This document shows, piece after piece, positions 1 to 5,762 of a stretch of DNA of 6,962 nucleotides. The notes under the pieces are model-generated. The model was not told the origin of the DNA and ran no database searches. It was given only the letters and a program-made list of their open reading frames with translations. The stretch is from Syntrophomonas sp. UBA5288. GTDB lineage: Bacteria > Bacillota > Syntrophomonadia > Syntrophomonadales > Syntrophomonadaceae. Position numbers and translations under genes: made by a program. Positions within the stretch are counted from its first letter, which is position 1; every line of letters begins with the position of its first letter. The stretch is taken from positions 7,255-14,216 of the forward strand of contig DHSK01000087.1 of NCBI GenBank assembly GCA_002408445.1, read 5' to 3'.

Positions 1-2
1 CT

Positions 3-792
3 CCCCCGCAACTGCTGGTGCTGGGATTTGCGGCAGTTATTCTGCTGGGGGCCATACTTTTAACTACCCCCTGGGCGGTGCAGAATGGCAACGGACAATT
101 TCTCACCTCGCTTTTTACGTCCACTTCGGCCGTATGTGTTACCGGGCTGGTGGTGGTTGATACCGGAACCCACTGGACCTTATTCGGCAAGATAGTAATT
201 CTGCTGCTCATCCAAATCGGTGGACTGGGCATAATGTCTTTTGCCACTTTCTTTGCCTTATTGCTGGGTAAAAAAATACAACTGCGCCAGCGTCTCTTGA
301 TGCAGACGGCTTTAAACAAAACCTCGGTAGAAGGCATTGTGGATATATTCCGTTATCTGATAATTTTTTCATTTTCGATAGAGCTGCTAGCTGCTCTAAT
401 ACTTGCCCTGAACTGGGTACCTTCCATGGGATGGGCTAAAGCTCTGTGGTTTGGTCTTTTCCATGCCGTGTCGGCTTTTAACCTATAATGATGTTCTGAC
501 CGCCCTGAGTATTATTATAATGGCCCTGACCTTTATCATATTAATCGCCTGGCTGCTTTCATTTAGCAATCATTTTGATTTTATACGATTGCTGTTTGAG
601 GCGACCTCGGCTTTGGGTACGGTTGGCCTTACGCTGGGCTTGACTCCCCAGTTGGATACCTGGGGCCGTATCCTTATTATTATCACCATGTTTGTAGGCC
701 GGCTGGGACCTTTGACGATCGGTTATGCCCTGGCCCATCGGGAAAAACAGGCCGGTATCAGTTACCCGGACGGAAAAGTAATGATCGGCTGA
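3..792 (+). pseudogene. ktrB: KtrB/TrkH-family K+ transporter subunit, 5'-partial, with internal deletion and frameshift
   Basis: Membrane subunit of a Ktr/Trk potassium uptake system, which normally has four membrane-pore-membrane repeats, each with its own selectivity filter. The frame is open from base 3 with no start in the window, so the gene begins upstream. Bases 3-488 give the N-terminal third: PPQLLVLGF, then the first pore loop with SAVCVTGL, a transmembrane IQIGGLGIMSF stretch, and the start of the second pore helix (FHAVSAFN), where it runs into TAA at 486-488. From about 484 homology resumes in another frame (roughly 484-792): YNDVLTALSIII, the fourth pore filter SALGTVGLTLGL, the MFVGRLGPLTIGYAL helix, and a typical KtrB C-terminus (SYPDGKVMIG). 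I estimate that about 190 residues, covering the rest of filter 2 and all of filter 3, are missing compared with the roughly 450-residue family. The product cannot form the four-repeat pore. No ktrA-like gene is visible downstream. An assembly error that dropped a segment is possible. Confidence 0.85.
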
Positions 793-818
793 TAAATAAA
801 AATTTTTTACAGATTAAG

Positions 819-885
819 AACCTGGTCAAACTGACCGAGGCTGATTTTAATATTAGCCCGGGTTAATTGGTCAGGTTTATTTTTT
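819..885 (+). terminator. Extended hairpin with T-tract, probable terminator of the ktrB remnant
   Basis: Arm AACCTGGTCAA (819-829) pairs with TTGGTCAGGTT (867-877) as 11 continuous RNA pairs including two G-U wobbles. The stem continues inward through ACC (834-836)/GGT (861-863) and GGCT (839-842)/AGCC (855-858), leaving a short AT-rich loop. A TTTATTTTTT run (876-885) follows the right arm, as expected of a Rho-independent terminator. A compact alternative hairpin, GGTCA-AAC-TGACC (824-836), uses part of the same left arm. The position between the broken ktrB and the coat-type operon fits termination of the upstream gene. Confidence 0.55.
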
Positions 886-969
886 CGCCATTTTAAAAAT
901 AAATTACTGTATACTGCACCGGGCTTTTTCAAATCATATAAAGGAAGTAATTTTGAAAGGAGTGTTACC

Positions 970-1152
970 ATGAATTTAACCCAACTCGAACTTCAAACTT
1001 TACGCCACCTGATCGGAGCACATGAAAATGCGGAAAAGAAGCTTAACTTCTATTCCGAACAGTGCAGTGACCAGCAAGCTCAGCAGATGTTTAAACAATC
1101 TGCCCAATCTGCCTCTCAGACCAGACAAAAGTTATTGACATTTTTAGGTTAA
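970..1152 (+). CDS. Small helical protein upstream of and probably related to a CotF-type coat protein
   Basis: A 60-residue, Gln-rich, charged protein predicted to be nearly all helix, with no signal peptide or membrane segment. The start is set by AAAGGAG at 956-962, seven bases before the ATG. Only 15 bases separate its stop from the next start, and both carry strong ribosome binding sites, so they form an operon. Its C-terminal half has the spacing S-x-QQ-xx-Q-xxx-Q (residues about 33-44), which resembles S-x-QQ-xx-Q-xxx-Q in the neighbouring CotF-domain protein. This suggests it is a shortened relative or partner of that helical fold. Small proteins of this type beside CotF genes occur in spore-forming Clostridia, as I recall. 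The function is inferred from the neighbour: a likely spore coat or spore-associated protein made late in the mother cell. No enzyme motif is visible. Confidence 0.75.
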   Translation: MNLTQLELQTLRHLIGAHENAEKKLNFYSEQCSDQQAQQMFKQSAQSASQTRQKLLTFLG

Positions 1153-1167
1153 GAAGGAGATGATATA

Positions 1168-1425
1168 ATGCCAAACAAGATTCAGGATAAGGAAATGGTT
1201 AATGATATCCTTTCCATGATGAAAGGAAGTCTTACCGGTTACGCCAATGCCATTAGCGAAACCTCCAACCAGCAACTGCGGCAGACCCTACAGCAAATAA
1301 GAAACTCCGATGAGCAATTTCAATTTCAATTAGCTCAACTGGCCACCCAGAAGGGTTGGTATAAACCTGCTGCTCCGGCTGACACTCAGGACATTAACAC
1401 GGTTAGATCACAGCTGGGGGTTTAA
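1168..1425 (+). CDS. CotF-domain spore coat protein
   Basis: An 85-residue protein matching the Coat F domain pattern: a short polar N-terminus ending in DKEMVNDILSMMKGSL, a long helix carrying YANAISETSNQQLRQTL (residues about 25-41), a second helix NSDEQFQFQLAQLATQKGWY (about 46-65), and a Pro/Ala-rich tail. The KGWY motif at the end of the second helix is typical of the family. The family adopts a small ferritin-like helical bundle and is found in the coats of Bacillus and Clostridia spores. B. subtilis CotF is about twice as long; one-domain forms like this are common in Clostridia. The start is supported by GAAGGAGA at 1153-1160, seven bases upstream. It is the second gene of a two-gene operon that ends at the 1471-1492 hairpin. 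The coat role is inferred from the family; direct evidence exists only for some members. Confidence 0.85.
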   Translation: MPNKIQDKEMVNDILSMMKGSLTGYANAISETSNQQLRQTLQQIRNSDEQFQFQLAQLATQKGWYKPAAPADTQDINTVRSQLGV

Positions 1426-1470
1426 GTTGTAGCCGGCAGCCTACGTTAAAGAACAGCTTAAGATCATAGC

Positions 1471-1492
1471 AAAGCCCGCTTCAGCGGGCTTT
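1471..1492. terminator. Bidirectional hairpin terminator between convergent genes
   Basis: AAAGCCCGC-TTCA-GCGGGCTTT is a perfect 9-bp stem with a four-base loop. The A and T runs at its ends give a T-rich 3' edge on either strand. It lies between the coat operon (plus, stop at 1425) and fetB (minus, stop at 1527), so it can end both transcripts. The trailing T-run is short, only three bases on each strand. Confidence 0.85.
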
Positions 1493-1526
1493 CGCAATAA
1501 ATAACCTCTTTCCCCCGGCAATTCAT

Positions 1527-2321
1527 TCAGTTATGCCGCAACGGTTCCACCAGAGCCATATCTTCAGTAAACATTTTGCGAAAAGACAGCCCCAGCATAC
1601 ACAAACAACCAATTGCTACCGCTGCGGCAACCATTATCAGCACCACAAACTGATAGCGTACCGCATCCTGGGGATTCATCCCCGCTAATATCTGGCCGGT
1701 CATCATCCCGGGCAGACTTACCAGTCCCACAATCATCAAAGAGTTAATGGTAGGCATCATACCGGCCTGCAGGGCCCGGCTCACATATTCCCGGGATGCC
1801 TCCCAGGGCGAAGCTCCCAGGCACAGGAGCTGCTCTACTTCATTGACATGGGCATGTATTTCCGCATACAGACGATCAAGTGATAAGGCTATGGCATTCA
1901 TAGAGTTGCCCAGAATCATGCCAAAGATAGGAATCATAACCCGGGCCGAGTACCAGGGCTGGGGGGAGATAATCAGCCTTACCACAATTAACCCGACTAT
2001 AAAGGTACTTGCGGTTAAGGACAAAAAGGAAAGCAGCATAGTATTATGCGGCGATTTTTTAATCCTGCGGGTAGCTTCCCGGCTGGCTACAAAAGTCATC
2101 AGGATTATAATCGGCACTATTACATACAAACGGTTGGTTTCAAAGATATAGGTCAGTACATAACCTATTAAAGTCAGTTGTATGAAAGCGCGGAAGGTGC
2201 CCCATAACAGTGACTTCAATAATCCCAGCTGCATCAGAGTGCTGATCAGGCCGGTTATTAAAACCAGTGCCAGACTCATGGCCAGCTGCGTATTGGAAAT
2301 GGGAATATAGCTATAATTCAT
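1527..2321 (-). CDS. fetB: FetB-family (YbbM/UPF0014) ABC transporter permease, putative iron exporter
   Basis: A 264-residue integral membrane protein, the usual length for FetB/YbbM. About six to seven hydrophobic segments can be seen, near residues 11-33, 37-60, 66-80, 97-118, 128-147, 190-206 and 222-246. Family hallmarks are present: RAFIQLTLIGYVL near 44-56, PIFGMILGNSMNAIALSLDRL at 131-151, a cytosolic coupling-helix loop EQLLCLGASPWEA at about 163-175, and GMMTGQILAG at 205-214. E. coli FetAB has been linked to iron export and resistance to oxidative stress. The substrate in this organism is inferred from homology only. The ATG overlaps the last 11 bases of fetA, and AAAGGAG lies upstream inside fetA, so the two subunits are translationally linked. 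Its 3' end faces the coat operon across the shared terminator. Confidence 0.9.
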   Translation of the reverse strand: MNYSYIPISNTQLAMSLALVLITGLISTLMQLGLLKSLLWGTFRAFIQLTLIGYVLTYIFETNRLYVIVPIIILMTFVASREATRRIKKSPHNTMLLSFLSLTASTFIVGLIVVRLIISPQPWYSARVMIPIFGMILGNSMNAIALSLDRLYAEIHAHVNEVEQLLCLGASPWEASREYVSRALQAGMMPTINSLMIVGLVSLPGMMTGQILAGMNPQDAVRYQFVVLIMVAAAVAIGCLCMLGLSFRKMFTEDMALVEPLRHN

Positions 2322-2982
2322 GCCGGGATTCTCCTTTGCCGGGATTTATGGTTAAGATCTTGCTTCCGGGTAATTCATCCACGTTTTGGTCATGATGAGA
2401 AACTTCGATTATAGCATGTTCACCCTGACCCACCCATTCCTGCATAAGCCGGTTAACCTTTTGACTGCTGTCACCGTCCAGATAGGCGGTGGGTTCATCC
2501 AGTAACAGCAGGTCCGGCTTAACCATTAAGGCCCGGATAATTGCAACCCGGGCGGCTTGCCCGCCTGACAAGGTTTGGGCATCCTGTTGGAGAAGATTGG
2601 CCGATAAATCAAGCTGATTAAAGAATTCTTTAATTTTATCCAGATTGTAACCGGCAAACCGTTTATTTTGATTAAGTTTATAAGGGAGAAGCATATTATC
2701 TATAACTTTACCTTCAAACATAACCGGCTGCTGTGATACATACTGCACTCTCTGCCGCCATTCCAAAGGAGCAACGGACCTCCAGTCCCGATCCTGAAAA
2801 TAAACTTTTCCTGCTTCGGGCCGTATTAATCTTGCCAGTATTTTTAAAAGGGTCGATTTACCTGAACCGGATGGGCCCCGCACCATTAACAATTGTCCTG
2901 GCTCCACCCGTCCCGATACCTGTATAAACTCTCCGTTATCGAAATGCCGGCCTATATTAGTAAAAGTGAAAAACTCAGTCAT
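2311..2982 (-). CDS. fetA: FetA-family (YbbL) ABC transporter ATP-binding subunit
   Basis: A 223-residue cytosolic ATPase with every motif intact: Walker A GPSGSGKST (36-44), Q-loop in YVSQQP (81-86), signature LSGGQ (138-142), Walker B LLLLDEP (158-164) with catalytic E163, D-loop YLD (167-169) and H-loop His196 in VSHHD. It should power the FetB permease, whose start lies inside its 3' end. The insertion between the Q-loop and the signature (NMLLPYKLNQNKRF) fits the YbbL group. The start is supported by the purine-rich GGAGAGGAGAAAG directly upstream on the minus strand. The gene is transcribed divergently from the VanW-domain gene across about 180 bp. Assignment as iron export, rather than another metal or lipid, rests on the diagnostic FetB partner. 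Confidence 0.9.
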   Translation of the reverse strand: MTEFFTFTNIGRHFDNGEFIQVSGRVEPGQLLMVRGPSGSGKSTLLKILARLIRPEAGKVYFQDRDWRSVAPLEWRQRVQYVSQQPVMFEGKVIDNMLLPYKLNQNKRFAGYNLDKIKEFFNQLDLSANLLQQDAQTLSGGQAARVAIIRALMVKPDLLLLDEPTAYLDGDSSQKVNRLMQEWVGQGEHAIIEVSHHDQNVDELPGSKILTINPGKGESRHEL

Positions 2983-3161
2983 CTTTCTCCTCTCCTGTCA
3001 TGCCTCCGGCTTCTGTCGCTTTCCTCCAATTTTATCATTTTTAATAAATTTTAATGAATATTTCAGCATGCCTTTCTATATTTATGGGTTAAGGCATTAA
3101 TAGTTATTATGCCATTCCCGTTGATTTTTAAAAAAAGGTTGGATGGAGGTATTAATAAAAA
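2983..3161. other. Divergent intergenic region with nested ATGCC/GGCAT inverted repeats, possible operator
   Basis: This AT-rich 179-bp stretch must hold promoters for fetAB (minus) and the VanW gene (plus). It contains ATGCCTT (3068-3074) facing AAGGCAT (3091-3097), and an imperfect palindrome GGCAT-t-AATA-gt-TATTATGCC (3093-3113), so the half-site ATGCC/GGCAT occurs three times within 46 bases. TATTAT at 3105-3110 could be a plus-strand -10 element, but no good -35 precedes it. I see no clear minus-strand promoter. An operator role is inference only. Confidence 0.3.
3145..3150 (+). promoter_or_regulatory. Ribosome binding site supporting a TTG start
   Basis: GGAGGT lies 11 bases before the TTG at 3162. 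No ATG in frame occurs before the signal peptide, so this site decides the start of the VanW-domain gene. Confidence 0.7.
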
Positions 3162-4190
3162 TTGAAGAAATGTTTTGCCAGTTTAATAATGTTATGCCTG
3201 TTTATATTGGGAAATGGGACGGGTCTGGCAGCAGCACCGGCAGCAGGCTCAGAAAACCAGCTACAGTTAGTGGTGGACGGCAATGTGCCTGAACTGAACA
3301 GCCCTGTTTTTATTTGCAATGGCCGAACCATGATTTCACTTACGTCACTACGCGCAATCTTTGAGTGTGACGCTTTTGCCCAACCAGGTGAAATCAGGAT
3401 AATTAACCGTGACACCTTCATAACTATGTTTCCGGACCGTACCGATTATCTGGTTAATTCCGAAATCCGGCAGTCTGATACCGCACCGCTGGTAAGTGAA
3501 AACGGTGAGATATATGTACCTTTGCGCCTGGTTGCGGAAGAAATCAATTATGAACTTTGCTACGATCCTTATGCCGCTAAACTCATTCTGCAAAGTCCTG
3601 CCTATTCCCAAACTCATCCTCTGCCATCGGTTACTCCTCCTCCACCCCCGCCGCCTCCGGTGGAATTTAAACCGGCCGGCAACTGGGGTGCCATAAGCGG
3701 AGTTATCCCCGTGTTTTCTGATTCTGAAGAGGTTATGGCCGGTTATTTTACCCGTCTGCTAAACAGTCCTCCAGGACGCACGACCAATATAGTGCTGTCC
3801 TGCGCCCGCATAAACGGCAAGGTACTGCAACCCGGAGAAGTTTTTTCTTTCAATCAGACGGTCGGACCCCGGACCGCAGATACAGGCTACCAGACAGCCG
3901 CTATTTTTTCCGGCAAGAAAGTAGTAGAAGGGGTTGGCGGTGGTATCTGCCAGACCGCCAGTACCCTTTACAACCTGGCCCTGGAAGCCAGGCTGCAGAT
4001 TATCGAAAGACATCCTCATTCCTTAAAGGTCTTGTATGCCGCCCCCGAGCGGGATGCTACGGTCTCATGGGGCACAGCCGACTTACGCTTTGCCAATAGC
4101 TGGGATTCCCCCGTCAAAATATTGTGCAAAGTAGAAGGTGATCTGGTGCTGACTGCTCTGGTACGTCAGGACCCGGCCAGTCAAAATTAA
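3162..4190 (+). CDS. Secreted copper-amine-oxidase-N-like / VanW-domain protein
   Basis: A 342-residue protein starting at TTG, justified by GGAGGT upstream and a signal peptide that begins at once (MKKCFASLIMLCLFILG; probable cleavage near residues 24-28, no clear lipobox). Residues about 35-145 match the copper amine oxidase N-terminal-like domain common in secreted clostridial proteins: VDGNVPEL, the MISLTSLRAIF segment and the EIYVPLRLVAEEINYEL repeat. A proline-rich hinge (about 154-168, eight prolines in a row at 159-166) leads to a VanW domain at about 205-330, with PGEVFSFNQTVGPRT (224-238), VGGGICQTASTLYN (258-271) and RHPHS (283-287). VanW domains occur in vancomycin-resistance clusters and in many cell-envelope proteins, but their biochemical role is not established. 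No vanHAX-like genes are present, so a resistance role should not be assumed. A location at the cell surface or, given the coat genes nearby, the spore envelope is inference. Confidence 0.85.
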   Translation: MKKCFASLIMLCLFILGNGTGLAAAPAAGSENQLQLVVDGNVPELNSPVFICNGRTMISLTSLRAIFECDAFAQPGEIRIINRDTFITMFPDRTDYLVNSEIRQSDTAPLVSENGEIYVPLRLVAEEINYELCYDPYAAKLILQSPAYSQTHPLPSVTPPPPPPPPVEFKPAGNWGAISGVIPVFSDSEEVMAGYFTRLLNSPPGRTTNIVLSCARINGKVLQPGEVFSFNQTVGPRTADTGYQTAAIFSGKKVVEGVGGGICQTASTLYNLALEARLQIIERHPHSLKVLYAAPERDATVSWGTADLRFANSWDSPVKILCKVEGDLVLTALVRQDPASQN

Positions 4191-4213
4191 GATCTTTCCC
4201 CCCCCACAAGAAC

Positions 4214-4248
4214 TTTCCTTTCAGTGGGTACAGCGAACTGCAAGGAAA
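4214..4248. terminator. Intergenic hairpin after the VanW gene, weak terminator candidate
   Basis: TTTCCTT (4214-4220) and CAGT (4222-4225) pair with ACTG (4237-4240) and AAGGAAA (4242-4248), with one mismatch and an 11-base loop. It lies 24 bases after the VanW stop, a usual terminator position, but no T-run follows on either strand. It may be a Rho-independent terminator in decay or a transcript 3'-end stabiliser. Confidence 0.3.
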
Positions 4249-4279
4249 AGATTCCCCCGGCTGGAATCAAGCTTTAGCT

Positions 4280-4313
4280 TTGAATTTTGGTGCGCTTTAA
4301 TTCGCATAATATA
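4280..4313 (+). promoter_or_regulatory. Candidate promoter of the glycoside hydrolase gene
   Basis: CATAATATA at 4305-4313 lies about 30 bases before the ATG. It can be read as a vegetative -10 (CATAAT, five of six matches) with TTGAAT at 4280-4285, though the 19-base spacer is long. It also fits the CATAnnnTA -10 pattern of mother-cell sigma-K promoters, but the expected AC -35 is not visible. The reading is ambiguous. Confidence 0.35.
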
Positions 4314-4344
4314 AACAAGGTTTTATTGCTAAAGGGGGTTAGAT

Positions 4345-5577
4345 ATGACTGAGGCAAATGAATTTATTATAGGAATAAATTACTGGCCCGCCCGCAGTGC
4401 CATGTATTGGTGGAAGCATTTCGATGCCGCCGAAGTACGGCAGGATTTTTACCGGCTGGCTAAGTTTAACTTTAAACTGGTGCGCATATTCCTGACCTGG
4501 GAAGATTTTCAGCCCACCCCGGAACATATTCCGGCCTCTGCCCTGGATAACCTTAAAACCGTGGCAGATATTGCATACTCGAACCGGCTTTTGCTGATGC
4601 CCACCTTTTTTTGCGGCCATATGAGCGGAGTCAATTGGGTGCCCGCCTGGATGCTGGAAAAGTCGGTTGGCAAAAATCGATTTCCCGTATTTAGCAATGG
4701 CTCGCTGGTCGGCAATAATATTCGCAATTTCTATATTGATAGCGATATTATAGAGGCTCAAAAATGGCAGCTGGAAAAAGTAGGTTTGGCCCTGAAGAAC
4801 CATCCTGCCGTATGGTCTTATGATTTGGGCAATGAATCATCCAACTGTGTAATTCCGCCTGACCGACGCGCAGCTCATTACTGGCTTAAGGTTATGACGG
4901 TTCAGTTAAAAAAATATGGGGGCAATAAAACGGTTACCCTCGGAATGCATGCCGAAGACCTGGAAGAGGACCGGCACCTGTGGCCTCAGGATGCCGCTCT
5001 CTCCTGTGATTTTCTCTGTATGCATGGATACCCTTTTTATCTGAACTGGGTTTCCCCTCAGGATGTATATGTCCTGCCTTTTCTAGCCCTGGTCACCAAC
5101 TGGCTGAGCGGCAAACCTGTTCTTTTTCAGGAATTTGGTCTGCCCACTCAACCGGTCATCGCTTCACCCTTGCCGGCATCAGAGTCATATGGCACATGTC
5201 CGCTGTGGACGGAAACGGAAGGTCTGGCCTATTATAATAAAGCTATGAAATTACTGCAACAGGTGGCAACCGGTGCACTGGGCTGGTGTTATGCCGATTA
5301 CTCTCCGGCTTTATGGACCAAGCCTCCCCTGGATCTTAATCCTCATGAACGCCACTTTGGACTATTCCGCCATGACGGTTCTCCCAAACCGGCGGTAAAT
5401 ACCTTCATGGAATATGACTCGTTCTGCCCCCTGCCGTTCAAACCGATTTCTCATCAATATTCCCATATTTTTCACGGTATGGATCAAAATGAATTCTATA
5501 TCAATCCCACGTATAACCTGCGCCGGCTTTACCAACAATATAAAAAGAACATAGTCAACGCGGAGCACCCGGAATAA
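4345..5577 (+). CDS. Glycoside hydrolase of the GH5/COG3934 (endo-mannosidase-like) type, cytosolic
   Basis: A 410-residue TIM-barrel glycosidase with no signal peptide, so probably intracellular or packaged by non-classical means. The N-terminus IGINYWPARSAMYWW (9-23) and NFKLVRIFLTWEDFQP (42-57) are the first barrel strands of clan A hydrolases. PTFFCGHMSGVNW (86-98) follows. The acid/base Glu is E164 in DLGNES (160-165), and the likely nucleophile is E263 in LFQEFG (260-265). Aromatic residues after strand 8 (ALGWCYADY, 311-319) would shape the sugar site. The C-terminal 50 residues, with INPTYNLRRLYQQYKK, are family-specific. Related proteins are annotated as cellulase or endo-1,4-beta-mannosidase; the real substrate cannot be read from the sequence. 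AAGGGGGTT lies just upstream of the ATG. A GT4 glycosyltransferase follows in the same direction after a repeat-containing gap, which suggests a shared glycan or glycoside pathway. Confidence 0.8.
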   Translation: MTEANEFIIGINYWPARSAMYWWKHFDAAEVRQDFYRLAKFNFKLVRIFLTWEDFQPTPEHIPASALDNLKTVADIAYSNRLLLMPTFFCGHMSGVNWVPAWMLEKSVGKNRFPVFSNGSLVGNNIRNFYIDSDIIEAQKWQLEKVGLALKNHPAVWSYDLGNESSNCVIPPDRRAAHYWLKVMTVQLKKYGGNKTVTLGMHAEDLEEDRHLWPQDAALSCDFLCMHGYPFYLNWVSPQDVYVLPFLALVTNWLSGKPVLFQEFGLPTQPVIASPLPASESYGTCPLWTETEGLAYYNKAMKLLQQVATGALGWCYADYSPALWTKPPLDLNPHERHFGLFRHDGSPKPAVNTFMEYDSFCPLPFKPISHQYSHIFHGMDQNEFYINPTYNLRRLYQQYKKNIVNAEHPE

Positions 5578-5595
5578 TTCAACACAAAAGGACAC
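5576..5595. repeat. 20-bp direct repeat, copy 1
   Basis: AATTCAACACAAAAGGACAC begins inside the hydrolase stop codon and matches the segment at 6780-6799 in 19 of 20 bases. Both copies lie directly downstream of a gene, and both are followed, at different distances, by ACAACCAC (5594-5601 here, 6834-6841 in the other). Confidence 0.75.
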
Positions 5596-5612
5596 AACCA
5601 CCAACGAAAATG

Positions 5613-5695
5613 TGTCATCCTGAGTGTTAACGAAGGATCCTTCCCTTGTTAATCCTCAATACCGGCAAGATTCTTCACTGCGTTCAGTGATGACA
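5613..5695. repeat. 83-bp imperfect inverted-repeat intergenic element
   Basis: The ends are perfect 7-bp inverted repeats, TGTCATC (5613-5619) and GATGACA (5689-5695). Inside them CTGA pairs with TCAG with a one-base shift, and GAAGGATC (5632-5639) pairs with GATTCTTC (5669-5676) with one mismatch. From memory, TCATCCTGAG...GAAGGATC / GATTCTTC...CAG.ATGACA is a short repeat family scattered between genes in many bacterial genomes. No coding capacity is seen. A nearby ATGACAAAAA (5715-5724) repeats the right edge and may be a fragment of another copy. The element may act as an RNA hairpin or be a non-autonomous mobile repeat. Confidence 0.7.
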
Positions 5696-5751
5696 AAAAA
5701 ACATTATTCATAGCAATGACAAAAACGGTATTTTCATACCAATCATGGAAC

Positions 5752-5756
5752 AGGAG
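5752..5756 (+). promoter_or_regulatory. Ribosome binding site deciding the glycosyltransferase start
   Basis: AGGAG sits six bases before the ATG at 5763. The earlier in-frame ATG at 5745 has no such site and would add six residues not expected in the family; the AGGAG would lie inside that extension. Confidence 0.75.
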
Positions 5757-5762
5757 CTCGTT

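Noticed and set aside
935..941. CATATAA upstream of the coat operon with GTATA at 909-913, as a sigma-G-like promoter
   Set aside because: The spacer is 21 bases, too long for a sigma-G promoter, and the -10 does not match well.
1747..2151. 134-codon plus-strand frame opposite fetB
   Set aside because: An antisense shadow of a well-conserved membrane gene; basic, low-hydrophobicity sequence with no family resemblance.
3162..4190. Vancomycin resistance gene
   Set aside because: A VanW domain alone does not confer resistance, and no vanH, vanA/B ligase, vanX or VanRS genes are present.
4339..4803. 154-codon minus-strand frame opposite the hydrolase
   Set aside because: Antisense to a coding region with intact catalytic motifs; no recognisable domains.
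5727..5740. GGTAT-TTTC-ATACC hairpin just before the glycosyltransferase
   Set aside because: Only five pairs in AT-rich sequence; likely by chance, and it does not cover the AGGAG.
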